In this document: piece after piece, positions 12,354 through 23,888 of the stretch | Position numbering within the stretch: position 1 is the stretch's first letter | Layout: each line of letters opens with the position of its first letter | NCBI GenBank assembly: GCA_009760855.2 | Contig: WPIO01000003.1 | Location: 7,038,501 to 7,102,500 of the forward strand | Reading direction: 5' to 3' | DNA: 64,000 nt | DNA from: Cristatella mucedo | Taxonomy: Eukaryota; Bryozoa; Phylactolaemata; Cristatellidae | The notes under the pieces: model-generated | Told to the model about the DNA's origin: nothing | What the model saw: the letters and a program-made list of their open reading frames with translations, nothing else | Databases searched by the model: none | Position numbers and translations under genes: made by a program

Positions 12354-13786
12354 GCCAAGGTTCCGGTTCAATCGTCCATCGTTTGACAAAGCCCCATCTC
12401 CCAACTCTAGCCAAGGAGTGTCGAGAGGGCGGGTCTAAGGGGGGGGGGCGGCCGTTCAAATTGGCTTCACACCGCTACTTCAGTCCCCTACCTGCAAGCA
12501 GAGATGAAATTGCAGCTCTTTAAGATGCATCCCTGCACCTATGCTTGCCCATTCATATATGTCGCTCTGTCCATCAAATTCACTCTCCCTTGGCGAATAT
12601 TTTTACTCAGCCGAATATCACGTTACAATTATTGCTTAAATGTACCTCACTTTTGCTCGATTTACAATCAGCGGCAGATTCAAAGCCTGTAGCATGAAGC
12701 GTTAGTAACGCATTCGCCACCATACCAAGTTAGAAAGCGATCATTCGCATGGATATTGCCTGCCCATGCCACGAACGCGCCACTCACCGATACACTCGGT
12801 GTGTCGATTACAACTCTCGAGGCAGACGCACCGGCGAAAACTCCAGAGCTCACTCACCCGCCTCACTTCTCAGCACATCCTGTTTCACTTTAGAAGTACA
12901 CAGAGCCGAGAGGGCTCGGGACTAAATGCCATTTTTCGGTACATTTCGAGCCTGTGCTTAGACAGACTGGCAGCAGGCGCTGCTACTGCTGCTGGGAGCT
13001 GGAGCCTCAACCTCTTACGCCGGAAGGAAGGTACGTACCGAAAGGAGGGCGCGGTCCGCTACGATAGGCTGGCGCTGGTATTGTCAAAGAATTTCCCTAG
13101 CTGGAGCCCCCTTAAAAAAAATGCTTGCTACATCCGTGCCAAAAAGTGTCCAAGGCCGTCCAGTTTCGTTTCAAAAGTCCCGTTTCGTGGACGCACCCAA
13201 GAAATACTTACGCAGCGAGACAGTTGCCGACAGCAACGCTGCGGCTGAGGTCTTGTAGACAAATTCCATACATTCTATGCAAAAAATTAGACGGCCTAGC
13301 ATTACCTGTCGTTCAACCCTAATGCGGGCACGAGTACACCAGCCAGTCTCGCCAGTCTGCGGCGACAGCGAGGCCGAGCCAGATTTCGTCGGCCAGATTT
13401 CGTCGACGAAATCGTGGCCGACGAATGAGGCGAATTGGGATTGTGGCTTTTGACCGTCTCCGACGTTCGCTCAAATTGGTCGCGAACCGACTAGCTCCGG
13501 ACAGCACGACGCAGCTTGTATCGCAAAATAAAATTATGTGCACCGTGAGTTACATAGACTTTGGTGAGTGCGGCACAGATACAACTCCCCGGCTTTCGCA
13601 GGTTTGTTGTGGTTAGGGACGGATGACGCGCGCATACATAAATGAAAATGCTTACAGGTTCCCGCCACATTCGCCACACCCACCGTCTGTGGACATTGTC
13701 AGGTTTGACGAGCGGGGGTTTCGCTGGTCCTTTCGGCAGACTCAAAAACGACTCGACCGCTGGGTCTGACTGCTCTAACGCCCCTG
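12354..13786. other. Unique sequence, no supported gene
   Basis: The longest frame is 160 codons (12766-13248 plus), Arg- and Ser-rich with no motif. Competing frames exist on both strands at 13319-13745. A short G-run lies near 12440. Confidence 0.3.
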
Positions 13787-14100
13787 CCCGCTACACGAGG
13801 CCGGAGGCCCAGTGCTGGAGCATGCGTGCCCAGAAATTCCCGTACCCGTGCAAAATCGGCGTCAAAAATCGCAATACTATTATAAGAGTAATGTATTTAT
13901 ATAGCGTCTTTTATGGATGTATATTTATCTCCCGCTACACGAGGCCGGCCCAGTGCTGGAGCGTGCCTGCCCAAAAATGTTCGTACGCATGCGAAATCGG
14001 CGTCAAAAATTCCAGTACTATTATAAGAATAATACATTTATTATTATTTTTATTATTTATTTATACCGTATTTTTATGGATTTATATTTTATCTCAAGAG
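13787..14100 (+). repeat. 144-bp direct tandem duplication
   Basis: The unit starting CCCGCTACACGAGGCCGG at 13787 repeats at 13931 (period 144). Both carry CCAGTGCTGGAGC, AATCGGCGTCAAAAAT, ACTATTATAAGA, TTTTATGGAT and a TATTTTATCT-like end. The second unit is longer because an ATT-rich block of about 40 bp lies inside it. Confidence 0.85.
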
Positions 14101-14135
14101 AACTTAATCTCTTTCTAGACACTCTACAGAAGCTG
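14020..14135 (-). mobile_element. LINE-A/SINE-type 3' end fragment
   Basis: On the plus strand an AT-rich tail (AATAATACATTTATTATT...) is followed by CAAGAGAACTTAATCTCTTT and CTAGACAC, the reverse complement of the 3' terminus shared by LINE-A and the family 2 and 3 SINEs. Too short to assign to one of them. It overlaps the second unit of the 144-bp duplication. Confidence 0.6.
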
Positions 14136-14229
14136 TAAAGAAAGCATGACCAAAAACGAATGTCGGCTGCCAATGGCTTTTGTGCTAAACTAATGTTCGC
14201 CAAAAATTTAGCATTTAATTCAATCTACG

Positions 14230-14870
14230 CAATTAAATTAGGTTGCGCCGCCGCCAGCGGCGTCCGCAAGACAAACAACGCTCGAATGGGGGGGGGGGTG
14301 AGAGGCACGGCTGACCTTTAATGAAAGGGCTGCGGTCAATTGTAGCGCGCGCTCGATTCGCGTGCTTTTGTATCAGCAGAAAGCGGGTGCGTCAGTCGCC
14401 GCGCGCTGTAACCTAGGCGCATACCTGCACCCGGAGAGGGAGGGTGCCGACGAGCCGTCGTGGGCTATCGATGTCCGCGGGGTGCATCGATTTCCGCCGA
14501 CTCGCGATACCCGAGATCCGGCGTGGGGCTACCGCCGGTCCGACTGCGCGCCGCCGCGAGGGACGATAGACGGAAGCTAGTTAGTGCCGCCGGCCCGTCC
14601 TCGGTCGGCGCCCACACGAGGTCCCCGACGCATCCGACGCCGATGTCCGTGCGAGCGAGCACGATCGGACTCCGAATGTAATGAGTTGATCGATGTAGCG
14701 GACGACGCCATCTCGAGGATCGTCCAGATCTGATCGCCCGTAGAGGCACCGGCCGGAGCCGAATTCGGCGGCGACTGCCACGGTTGAGCGGTAAGAAGGG
14801 TGCATCGCGGTGGCGTGTGATGGGCGCTGGGGGGGGGGGTGACTGCCTCACTTGCGCATGGACCATGCAC
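14230..14870. promoter_or_regulatory. CpG-rich block, candidate promoter or first-exon region
   Basis: Visibly dense in CG dinucleotides (for example GCGCGCGCTCG, CCGCGCGC, GCGCGCCGCCGCG) compared with its AT-rich flanks. It also has two runs of G at about 14288 and 14829. A good 5' splice-site-like GCG|GTAAGA lies at 14791 (+). A minus-strand frame of 133 codons (14465-14866) has strongly G/C-ending codons in its second half, including GVGCVGDLVWAPTEDG, but I recognise no family. CpG islands often mark promoters in animals with unmethylated gene starts; the role here is inferred. Confidence 0.3.
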
Positions 14871-17404
14871 AGTGATTTCGCGGCCGCTCTATGTCGACTA
14901 GGCTCGGTAGATGGCGATGCATCCCCTGAATGGTTCGAATGGCTCTAGCCTCTGCCCTGCCGCGACCCATCGGCTAACCCTAGCCGTCTCATGCAACCGC
15001 CGGCACACGAGAGCGGCTGGCTGAGTGTCTGCATTAACTTGAGTGGGGTCCGGTCACCACGCTCGCCAGCCGGTGAGATTCGTTGCACCTGGAGTGCCAG
15101 TCAGACTTGCTACGAAACTGCTGCGAGATCGCTCAAACGTTAGAGACTGCAAGTGCTGCATCTTCTCCTTGGCCTTCGCGGTTGAGGAAGTCGACGTTTA
15201 AAGACGATCGCTAATTGGGTACGACCCGACCTTCTCTACTGACTCCCGAGAGCCGAACTGGCTGCTGAAAATGAAGGGAGCAGCAGGGCCAGTGCTTTCG
15301 GTCAACGGTGCTTTCTCATTTGATCTTATCCAAGAAGCCTGGTCCACACCACCCACCACCAGTAGCCATTGGCCATTTCGGTTCGGAGTATTAGAAGAAC
15401 AGGAGTATTAGAAGAACAGGAACTACTTCTCCAGTGCTGTTGCTGTTCAGAACACTTAACATGTCAGCCTTAAGATGCCTACTTCGAGTAGCCTCGAACT
15501 GGTTAGGTGATCCACTTGATCGCGAAACGACTCACTAGATCCCAGTCCCGAGCTAGCCCTGGAACTAGGGAAGTCCCGACACTGACTGGAGGGGCAGTGG
15601 ATTGTGAGAGCGACTAGTGTGAGAGCTGGAGCTGAGCCAGGACGAATTGGAACAGACGAGTGGCCCGTGCGAATAAACAAACGTAGGGGGGCCGGCAACG
15701 TGGCCGATGATTGCAGGCAAACGAGAGCGGATGCTCGACTCCTCCGAGACCTCGAGCTCTTGCCATATGCACAGTACTGCAAAGGGCACGTGAAGAGCTG
15801 GCGAAGAGCTGGCGGAGCCGGAGCTGAGCTGTGTTGTCAATAAAAAAAATCAGCTGCCAGGCTCAGCCATGAGCTGCCACCAAGGCTGCTTTCAATCACC
15901 AGCCAGCCTCTTGAGCTGGAGACAATGCTAACGAGGCTAATTAAGTGAAGCTCTCTCGTGCTGAGTGGGAAGACTGCTACAGTGTCATGCCAACGAACTA
16001 CTCGCAAAGCCAACTCTCACGCTCTGTGGCTTAGGACAAGTAAGCCTCTTTGCTTTTCGCATGACTTTGCCGAGGTCAGTCTGGCGAGGTAATCACATCA
16101 ACAAGCAGTTGGTTCACCGAAATCCACACCTACCACCGGATCTGATATTTCCTTTAGCACAGCTGTGGCTGCCGTGGCACGATGGCTGCCGATGTGTCGG
16201 CAGGGCTGCCCCTAGGGACCAACATGGCTTAGCTGCAAACAAAGCAACATCTGACAGCAATTGAAAGACGACAGCATGTGTAGACTGGCGACGTATCAGC
16301 AGCTGGCATGCCGGCCTGCTGCTTGCAGGCTCTGTTTCTACTATTTACTGTTTAATTTGCTCAGCAGATCCGATGCCTCAAGTATATCTTTCTGTTTCTT
16401 CTTCATTTGGGCTTCCCTCCAGAAGAGCAGCTGGCCAGTGAGTACCGGTGAGGCAGCACAGCTTCTGGCTCCTAACTTGGCTAAATTCCACTGTGCAGCC
16501 TTTGCTTCATTTAGACTTTCTGCTGTATTGGGATCCTCAGCTCAAGCACTGACCGGCATGCCTCTTTCCCTCGATGCCTCTCGATGGTAATTTCGAGCTA
16601 CCGACGCATTTCCTTTCTCGGTGCAGATCATGCTGGCTGTAAAAACACTAGCTGATGACACTGACGGCGGTCTGTCCGGGTCAAAGAATTGGAGGCATTG
16701 TTGCAAGCAGGGGTGCCTCTGGAACAGACTTGAAAAGTGAGCACAAACAATAATCGTCGCCAAATTCAATGCCATTCTTCCCCCTGAAGCATCTCGGGGT
16801 TGGGTAAACATAAAGTAAGCAAGCCTGTTTTGTACAGCAGCATGTGGCCCCCAGCCTGCTGGGATTGCTTGCAACCAGCAACTCAGTGCAGCATTGGGAG
16901 CGAGTGAGCAGGTGAGGATGAGCTACAGTTTGCAGTGTGAGTGTGCTTGTGTGTGCACGTGTGAGCATGTCTGCTCGCATACCTTGCGGGTGCTTCAGTT
17001 TGTGTGTACTGTTTTAGTGAAAATGAATATGTTTAATCTAATGAACGGCTAGCAACTAGGTGTGCAGTTAGGCGATCGGCTGGGGCATGCTTTAGGACCT
17101 GGTGTTCTTGTGTTAGCTAGTGATGGCTGCCGAGTAGTGAGACTGAGCAGTAAGAATTAGGTGGACCGAGAAGTAGGCAGTGAATGTTTTGCTATGCCCT
17201 GCATCGCATTTTAAAGAACGAAAGTCATCAGAGTCTTTAATTTAGCTAAGGTAGTTAACGATATTCACCGGCATGTTGGCAGCCCGTGTACCAAGCTGTT
17301 AACTTAGCAAGTCCCTGTATTGCTAAACGTCTCAGCCAGCCATTCTTGGACATATAGTTTCGTGATGGAATGTGGTTATATCGGGCTTCACATTCGGAAT
17401 TCTA
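14871..17404. other. Unique sequence, no supported gene
   Basis: Moderate GC, short frames only (110 codons at most). A 17-bp unit (GGAGTATTAGAAGAACA) is repeated twice in tandem at about 15386-15420. Confidence 0.35.
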
Positions 17405-17550
17405 GTTTAAGGTGCTTGCACTTAATGACAAAGGTCGTGGGTTCAAGTCTTATGCATCAGGCAATCCTTATAGCCCACTGCAAGTGGTGATCGCCGGTAG
17501 GGCTCTTTTGCCATTACACAGATGAGCCTGCTTGATCTGCTGACATTTAT
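17405..17550 (+). mobile_element. tRNA-derived SINE, family 1 (decayed)
   Basis: Plus-strand copy: AAGGTGCTTGCACTTAATGA, B-box-like GGGTTCAAGTC, then GGCAATCCTTATAGCCCACT and GCAAGTGGTGATCGCCGG, the same order as the other family 1 copies. Divergent, so an old insertion. Confidence 0.65.
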
Positions 17551-17689
17551 ACTTTTTTTATTTATTATATCATGTTGTCACTTTAACTTGCTTACCGATC
17601 GCCACCTGCACTCCCCCTTTGTCCAACATGTATTAGCCCACTAAAATTCAGGTCCAATGGATTAGCGGGTCTGATAGCAACAGTGCATA

Positions 17690-17880
17690 CAGATCAAGTG
17701 GCAAGCCGAGCACTCGGCTTTGATATCCGGTAGACCCAGGGCGCAAGTTCGATGCCCATCCAACAGAGTGAGTGCACTCATTGCTCGAGCCCCTCAGCTG
17801 ACTGCAGCACGAGATCTCTGTGCCCAGCAGAGGTAATGCGCATTATTGCTTTCGGCTATTGTAATACTCTATAACCCGTG
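17690..17880 (+). repeat. Possible tRNA-like SINE of another family
   Basis: AAGTGGCAAGCCGAGCAC and a B-box-like CAAGTTCGATGCC are spaced like a tRNA promoter. A weakly similar arrangement occurs at about 37305-37360. Not similar enough to families 1-3 to place. Confidence 0.3.
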
Positions 17881-18994
17881 AGAAGCTGATAGTCTACAGA
17901 CTTAAACATTCTTCTGTATATGCACTTGGTGCCCGTGGGTGGAGTTTTCCAGTTGAAGCATCCGAGTGGCTTCCGAGTGCCCTTACGTGGTAAACCACCT
18001 CCAGGCTGTTACTGAAAATCGATGTATTCTAAGAGGTGTTCAAAAAGCTTTTTGAGTGCTACAATGCTCATGAGGTGACCTTAATTACCATTATTGCTTG
18101 AGTAGTTTTTAAAGCTGTGACCTTATGGCCGAGTTCGGCTAGCTACGTTTAAGAGAAACAAAAACCAACAAAAACCGAACTGGCAGCCTCGCGTTAGTTT
18201 GAAGAAAAAATTGGGCATGCAGACTTGCGATCAATATCAATGTAGGTATATCAAGCCAAACCGTCAGGCTGCCGAAAAGCTGACCTTGCAGGATAAGATA
18301 GCTCGTGCTCAAACTAGAATCAGAAGAATCTCAGCGGTGCCAAAATACTGTTCTGCAAATGACAGTTCACCACGGTGCCCCTGCAGGTAGCCTCTTGTTG
18401 CTCGAGAATAGAGATGTTTCCCATATGGCAGCAAGCACATCAAGGGCAGCGTTTGCCGGGAAGGGAGCACGGCAGGCTTGCAGGCTAACTCTAAAGCCAA
18501 TCACGTCACCGTTGCAGTTTAGGAAGTTAAATAAACAAAAGATAAATACTTGGTAATCTCTTAAAAGAAAGCGCAGGCAGAGCGATATAAAGATGTAGAT
18601 ATGTCGTAGTAGCTTGCGATTTTCAAACAATACGATGATGTGATTTCTCAAGATATCGACCTTTGTGAGGGGGACACGTGTAAAACTTGTGGATCTCATT
18701 GAAATGTAAATGGCGACCCACTGGCGACAGACAATAATGCTTGTGTTTAAGGATGTAAACAAAAGTGTTTCTTGGATGCACAGCTGAAATGCATGCAGTG
18801 AGCACTCTTCCTGTTGACTTCTGTTCATGGGTATGCTTACGTGGAGAGTGTGATCCGGCCCTAACGTGCAGGCCGTGGTTGATTGATAGAGAAGAAAAAT
18901 GACAAATAACCTCCGAGGAGTTGTAGCTAACGAGCGGCCCTGAGCCGCTAGAGTGCGCATGGCCGTCCACTTGCTGAATGTGCAGCCGACGGCA
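17881..18994. other. Upstream flank of the GPCR, no supported gene
   Basis: A minus-strand frame of 260 codons (18367-19149) overlaps the receptor start in antisense. It has no recognisable domain. The sense frame is the real gene, so the antisense frame is not called. Confidence 0.4.
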
Positions 18995-19015
18995 TGTTGT
19001 TTGCCTTTTCTGCAG
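18995..19015 (+). promoter_or_regulatory. Candidate 3' splice site in the GPCR 5' UTR
   Basis: A pyrimidine tract ending in TTTGCCTTTTCTGCAG, with exon sequence starting at 19016, 42 bases before the ATG. It could close a 5' UTR intron or accept a trans-spliced leader, as occurs in several invertebrate groups. I cannot see the donor. Confidence 0.45.
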
Positions 19016-19057
19016 TGAGCATCCGAAGAAAAAAAACAGATCGCTCCGGTCAGCTCC

Positions 19058-20341
19058 ATGGCGATAACGGTGACAATACCGCACCTGCTCTGCAATCTCG
19101 AACTGGCGTCGCACAGCAACGACACTGACTGGGTGCACGGTGCAAACAATATTTTGTATTATGCCTACCCGGTCGTGCTCACCCTAGGAATCATTTTCGG
19201 TCTGCTCAATGCTGTCGTCACTGCCAAGATGGCGTCGACCTCGCATGAGTGCTTCCTGGCGGCGTTCAACGTTTCAGCCACGCTGCTGCTCGTCGTGGCG
19301 AGCATGCACCACTTGCCGGCCTACGCCTCTCGAAAAGTGAGCGGTGGCAGCAGCTCTGCCTCTGGCACACAAGCGGCCTCGGCAGACGTCGGCGCATACC
19401 AGCTGACCGTCGCCCCGTATCTGCCGGCACTGCACTCCCTGTTCAGCGTGACGTGCACGTGGCTGCTCGCCGCCGTGGCATTGCAGCGCACGCTCAGCGG
19501 CCTGGCGGCGAACACTGGTTCCGGTACTGGCCGCCGGCGCGACGCCGGCCTCGGCGACGGTGGCTGCTTGCCGATGGGCGGCGGCGCCGTCGGGAAGCGG
19601 CTGTGTGGTGTGTTAGCTTCGACGTTCGTTCTCGTCGTCGCGCTCGTCGTCTCGCTGCCTCAGTTCTGGGAGTTTGAGGTCGCCGACCTGCGGTCAGAGC
19701 ACGTGTCCGGAGGCGGCATCGGCGGCGAAAGTGGCTCAGCACCTCCACTGTCTTCGTTGCCGCACAATTGCACAGTGACACGAGGCGGCCTTGCGCGTCG
19801 TGCGGACAGCCTCGTGGCCGGCTACCTGTGGTACGATTGGTTCTTCTTGGTTGTCTCCTTCGTGCTGCCCTACGTCATCTTGCCCATGATGCTGCCGCCG
19901 ATTGCCTGCTCACCGCACTACATCTACACCTACGCGGCGACCGGCGATGGCAGCAGCCGCCAGAAGGTCAAGTACCGGCCGGGGTCGTCGCAGCGCACCG
20001 AGAGGAAGGAGGCTCGCGACTTCGACCGCCTTCTCACGGCCGTCATTGTCTTCTACCTGGTCCTGTCCTTGCCGGCCAATACTGCCAACACGCTGGCCAG
20101 CCCGCCTGCGGCGGCTGCGGCGCACGTGGCCGCTCGCGCCGGAAGTGAGGGCAGCAACAACCTGCTCCTGGGGTTCGCGTCGCAGCTCACCTCGAGCACA
20201 CTGAGGACGGTGCTCGACGTCACTGCCTACTCTTTCTTTTCAATCAGCTTCTTCGTTTATCTCGGCTTCAGCGATAAGTACAGGACATCGCTGTACGGTT
20301 TGTGCTGCTGCCAAAAGGTGGCGCAGCCGTACTATTACTAG
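19058..20341 (+). CDS. Divergent rhodopsin-class (class A) seven-transmembrane receptor
   Basis: A 427-residue, intronless, plasma-membrane G-protein-coupled receptor, best described as a peptide-receptor-like orphan. Membrane segments lie at about residues 32-57, 63-89, 120-145, 182-203, 255-282, 324-346 and 381-402. The N-terminus has a sequon (NDT, about 21) and no signal peptide. Class A marks are weakened: TM1 has GLLN for GN, TM3 ends LQRT where DRY is expected, TM6 has LSLP for CWxP, and TM7 ends SISFFVY for NPxxY, in the style of FMRFamide-type receptors. Loop 2 has Cys at about 237 in an NCT sequon, but no Cys is seen at the usual TM3 start. The third intracellular loop is basic (RTERKEARDFDRLL). 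The tail has a CCC cluster, likely palmitoylated. The ATG is supported by context CTCCATGG and an in-frame TGA at 19016-19018. GC-rich codons contrast with the flanks. No nearby AATAAA; the first I see is at 21734. Ligand unknown. Confidence 0.9.
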   Translation: MAITVTIPHLLCNLELASHSNDTDWVHGANNILYYAYPVVLTLGIIFGLLNAVVTAKMASTSHECFLAAFNVSATLLLVVASMHHLPAYASRKVSGGSSSASGTQAASADVGAYQLTVAPYLPALHSLFSVTCTWLLAAVALQRTLSGLAANTGSGTGRRRDAGLGDGGCLPMGGGAVGKRLCGVLASTFVLVVALVVSLPQFWEFEVADLRSEHVSGGGIGGESGSAPPLSSLPHNCTVTRGGLARRADSLVAGYLWYDWFFLVVSFVLPYVILPMMLPPIACSPHYIYTYAATGDGSSRQKVKYRPGSSQRTERKEARDFDRLLTAVIVFYLVLSLPANTANTLASPPAAAAAHVAARAGSEGSNNLLLGFASQLTSSTLRTVLDVTAYSFFSISFFVYLGFSDKYRTSLYGLCCCQKVAQPYYY

Positions 20342-21837
20342 CCCGGACAAAGTTTCTTATCCTCGGCCCACATTGACTGTAGTTCCACTGTACGACGGCC
20401 AAGTCTGCTCTGGCACGGCAATGCGCTTGCATCCAGGGGTTGCCGAAACGTGCCGACCACTGAAAGTCCACGGCACTTTTAACTAATGCAGCTGCAACAG
20501 CGTGGCTGCTCCGACTTCCGTCGAGGGTCTCAGATGGTGCTCCAATCCAGCCAGGCGATTGTCGACTGGTCGGCGGCACGGCTGTATGCACACGATGTAA
20601 ATATAGATGCTACACGCAACGACGTCGGCGTGCTACTTGATGTGAGCTGTACATGCACGTGCCCGATATGTTCATACCAGAAATACCCGCAGAATATGTC
20701 AAGAGCAGGCTGCCGGGCATTCATCTGTTGCACAGCGCCTTTTGAGCTTCGGGAGCTGCTTATATATGATAGGGTGATCGGTTTATCGTTTGTCACCCAG
20801 CGTGAGCATTGAAGGAGAAAAAGCCCTGTGGTCGGGTGGAAGCTGCCTGTAGGATAGCTGTAGATGTGCTGCTGTTTAAAACGTGATGCTTTGATGTGGG
20901 TCCTAAAGGATGTATCGATACTCTTCTGATATGCAAGCATTGCTATTTCAGGTATGCTGCACCTAGCAGCCGTCAGGAATGACAAACTAGGCAGCCGGGA
21001 ACTCGTGGCAATGTAGAACGTAGAGGTTAGGCTCTTAGAAGAAGCACCAGTCATTCACTTCATTGCAGACAGCCTTTTCCAAACCATGAAAAAGCTACCG
21101 GCTAGCATGTGGGCACCAGCTCATGCCCACTAACAGTTGTAATAAGATGTTACTTAGCTCCGACACACAGCACTGTCTGCAAAACCAAATTGCATCTACA
21201 TTCCTCTCAGTGAAAGCTAGCCTCCTTAGTCTTCTTAGGCAGAGATGCACCTGACCGCATTCCGAATCCAGCTATGATGACACTGTCACACAGTAGCATA
21301 GAATTCTTAAGTCTCGCAGATGCTTGAGCATCCCATGACATCGTCCATCTAATATGGGCATAATGCAGCACTACCGAATTACTTTGCAGGCTAATGTCTA
21401 GCATGCCGATTCCAGTCATAGCTAGTCATTCTAGTCATAGCTAGCCCGGTGTGAAAAACGTGCTGCTGATGCTCTGGCAGTGCTACGAATCCACGATGCA
21501 GGACTAACGAGCAACAACTCATAATGGCTTGACGAAGACCAAAGCGAGACTATCTTTCAGTCTTGGATCTGTCAGTACGAAAGTCGCCATCACGGTAACT
21601 GCACAAGCCACCATTTGTGACCATTCTGGATATTACAAGTTCAAGTTACAAACTGAGTGATAGACATTAGCAGGATAGCCGATATCTCAACTTGCTTCAG
21701 CTTCCTGGTTCCAGGTAATTCCATCCAAGAAGCAATAAACAGGGAAGTCCAAAAATTCCTTAGTTGTGTCTCAAAACCTTTGGGCATTATCGGTAGCGTT
21801 ATCTGAGTATGGATGTCGATTGAGCAGCAGTCGTATC
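20342..21837. other. Downstream flank of the GPCR, presumed 3' UTR then unique sequence
   Basis: No further gene is supported. A minus-strand frame of 174 codons (20530-21054) has no motif. The first AATAAA on the plus strand is at 21734-21739, so a 3' UTR of about 1.4 kb is possible, but a variant signal closer to the stop is equally possible. Confidence 0.4.
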
Positions 21838-21975
21838 TTAGGGGTAAGACGCTTGCACTTCATAACCCGGGTTATACGTTTGAGTACTACAGCAGGCAAT
21901 CCTTTATTGCCACTGCAAGCCGATAGCGAGCGATAACCTCTAAGGCTCTGCTGCTGCTATTTAAACGCCTGTTGA
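21838..21975 (+). mobile_element. tRNA-derived SINE, family 1 (decayed)
   Basis: GGGGTAAGACGCTTGCACTT, a degenerate B box (CGTTTGAGTACT), then GCAGGCAATCC and CCACTGCAAG, parallel to the copy at 17405-17550. Old and divergent. Confidence 0.55.
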
Positions 21976-22888
21976 TCGACCGACCTTAATTTATGTCTAT
22001 ATCGTGCTTGCTGGCAACCCGTAAGCTGTGAACTAGGTTCTCACCATGCAACGGTCATTGTATTAGCTGAGGAATACCTCACGACATCAGATTATATTGC
22101 TTTGTTGAACATATGGTGAGGTGGAACTGGCTGTTCACGTAGTCATGTCGCTAATGTGATGCTTAGGCTTGTGGGTTTGAGGATAAGTCTCGAGATCGTG
22201 AGAACGTGGATAAAAAAGTAAGCTGCCTATGTTTAAGACGATCAAGACAGACAAGGGGGAACTCTTTTTACCGAAGTCTGGACTAAAGGGACAATCATTT
22301 TTCGAATCTAAAACTGACAGTGCGAGTCAAAGATGGAGTTCTTGAGCAGAATTATATGCTTATGGATCATGAATAAGATGAATCCACGACAATCGGCTCG
22401 CTACAGATTGGCCTCCACTAAGGCTCTGGCACTGCTTGCTTTGTAGTGTGTCTTCTTATGGTTAGGACTGAGACTGCTGTTTCCAAACACGAGTTTACAT
22501 AAATAAAAGCATTTCCTTATCGTATTAGTGAGGTTCGCCTGTGGTAGTGACTTATGCAAGGGCAGCGGTCTTGCCGAGTTTGTAACAGCAGCTAGCATGC
22601 ATGCACGGAGGTGAGCTTTTGCAAATCAGTTCTCAATACACTCCAGGATCCCTAAAAAGTCATTTTGCAGGGAAAAAGTTGCTGCAACAAAAGTTAGTGA
22701 GCATTTCATATTTCAGACCCATCGGGCCTTTCTTCTTTTCGTATAAGACAACAGAGAAGTAGATTTCAAGTGCCAGGAGGGAGATATGCTCTAGACTTAA
22801 GGGGATGACGTAAAAGATAAATGGAGGAAACTTCACACAGGTCACTAAGACAGTATACGACTTGACACGACTGATGTTGCTACACTGC
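21976..22888. other. Unique sequence, no supported gene
   Basis: Short frames only. No repeat recognised. Confidence 0.4.
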
Positions 22889-22970
22889 AGTGGTAGCAAA
22901 TGTAAAGCGCCTAGAAAGAGCTTGAGTTCTCTGAGGGTGCTTTACCAAGTGTGTTATTATTATTATTATC
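22889..22970 (+). mobile_element. LINE-A 3'-terminal fragment
   Basis: AGCGCCTAGAAAGAGCTTGA, TTCTCTGAGGGTGCTTTACC, then a (TTA)n tail at 22953-22969. Only the terminal 80 bp are present, a typical extreme 5' truncation. Confidence 0.8.
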
Positions 22971-23888
22971 CATGGTAATGTCCTTTTAGAACCAAAAGCG
23001 AATGTTGGATTCACAACACAACGTATAGCATTAGTTCATGGCCACTAAGGCAGTAAAGTACAGCTAATACCATCTAAGAACTGCAGTATTGCACTTCTGC
23101 CAGTAACTGTACCGGATATGGGTATGTGGGAGCTGTAAACAACGCTTACCATCTGTCATAGGAGAAGTAGCATCTGACTCAAAAAAGTAAGTCCTGGAAC
23201 AGCAAATGTCATTTCGAGGAGACACCGCCTGAGACACCTAAAACAAGGATGGCTAGTGTGTCAAAATAATTACAGCTCTACATTGTAGCTGAAACTCGAA
23301 CGCATCCTCCTCTGTCCACATGTACTTCACCGAAATGCATTAACTGAAAACTGCCTAAATAAATATCATGCAAATTCTTTACCAGCAGATGTTGCATCGG
23401 CCCCTCCCTCAGCAACCAAACCCCTCTGAGGAAATTGCTTGCCAAAGTGTCATGGCGGGTCTTCCCTTTCTGATGTTTGCTGCATTAATTGTTGCCTAGT
23501 TTTCTCTGTTCGTTGTCGAGTTTTTACTGCAACCCTTTATCGATGCTTTTGCCTTAGTTCCGGCCTGTCCCAACACCACCTCGGAACGATAGCACCTCAA
23601 CAGCGCCCTTAGGGCTGTTTGGCGCACTGCTCTACAAAAGCATGCTCCTTGATTTCTTGCACTTGAGAGAGAATCATTAGGAAATCCTCATCTTACCTCT
23701 TTCCTCATTAACAAGCGATGCGAATAAGTTGGGAAAAAGTTGAACTCACTATTTCCGCAAATAAGGATGATTAATGTGGTGTTGGAAGGCTCAGGAAAAT
23801 GGGTCGAATTCAAAGCACCGTGCACTGGCAGTCGTATGCTGATCTTGTACACTAGTTTGGAATCAAAATAATCATGTGTGACTACCTT
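22971..23888. other. Unique sequence, no supported gene
   Basis: No frame, repeat or RNA gene supported. Confidence 0.4.

Noticed and set aside
18367-19149. 260-codon minus-strand frame overlapping the GPCR start
   Set aside because: Antisense to a clear gene over its first part, with no domain, and Leu/Cys/Phe-rich without membrane topology. The sense frame explains the region.
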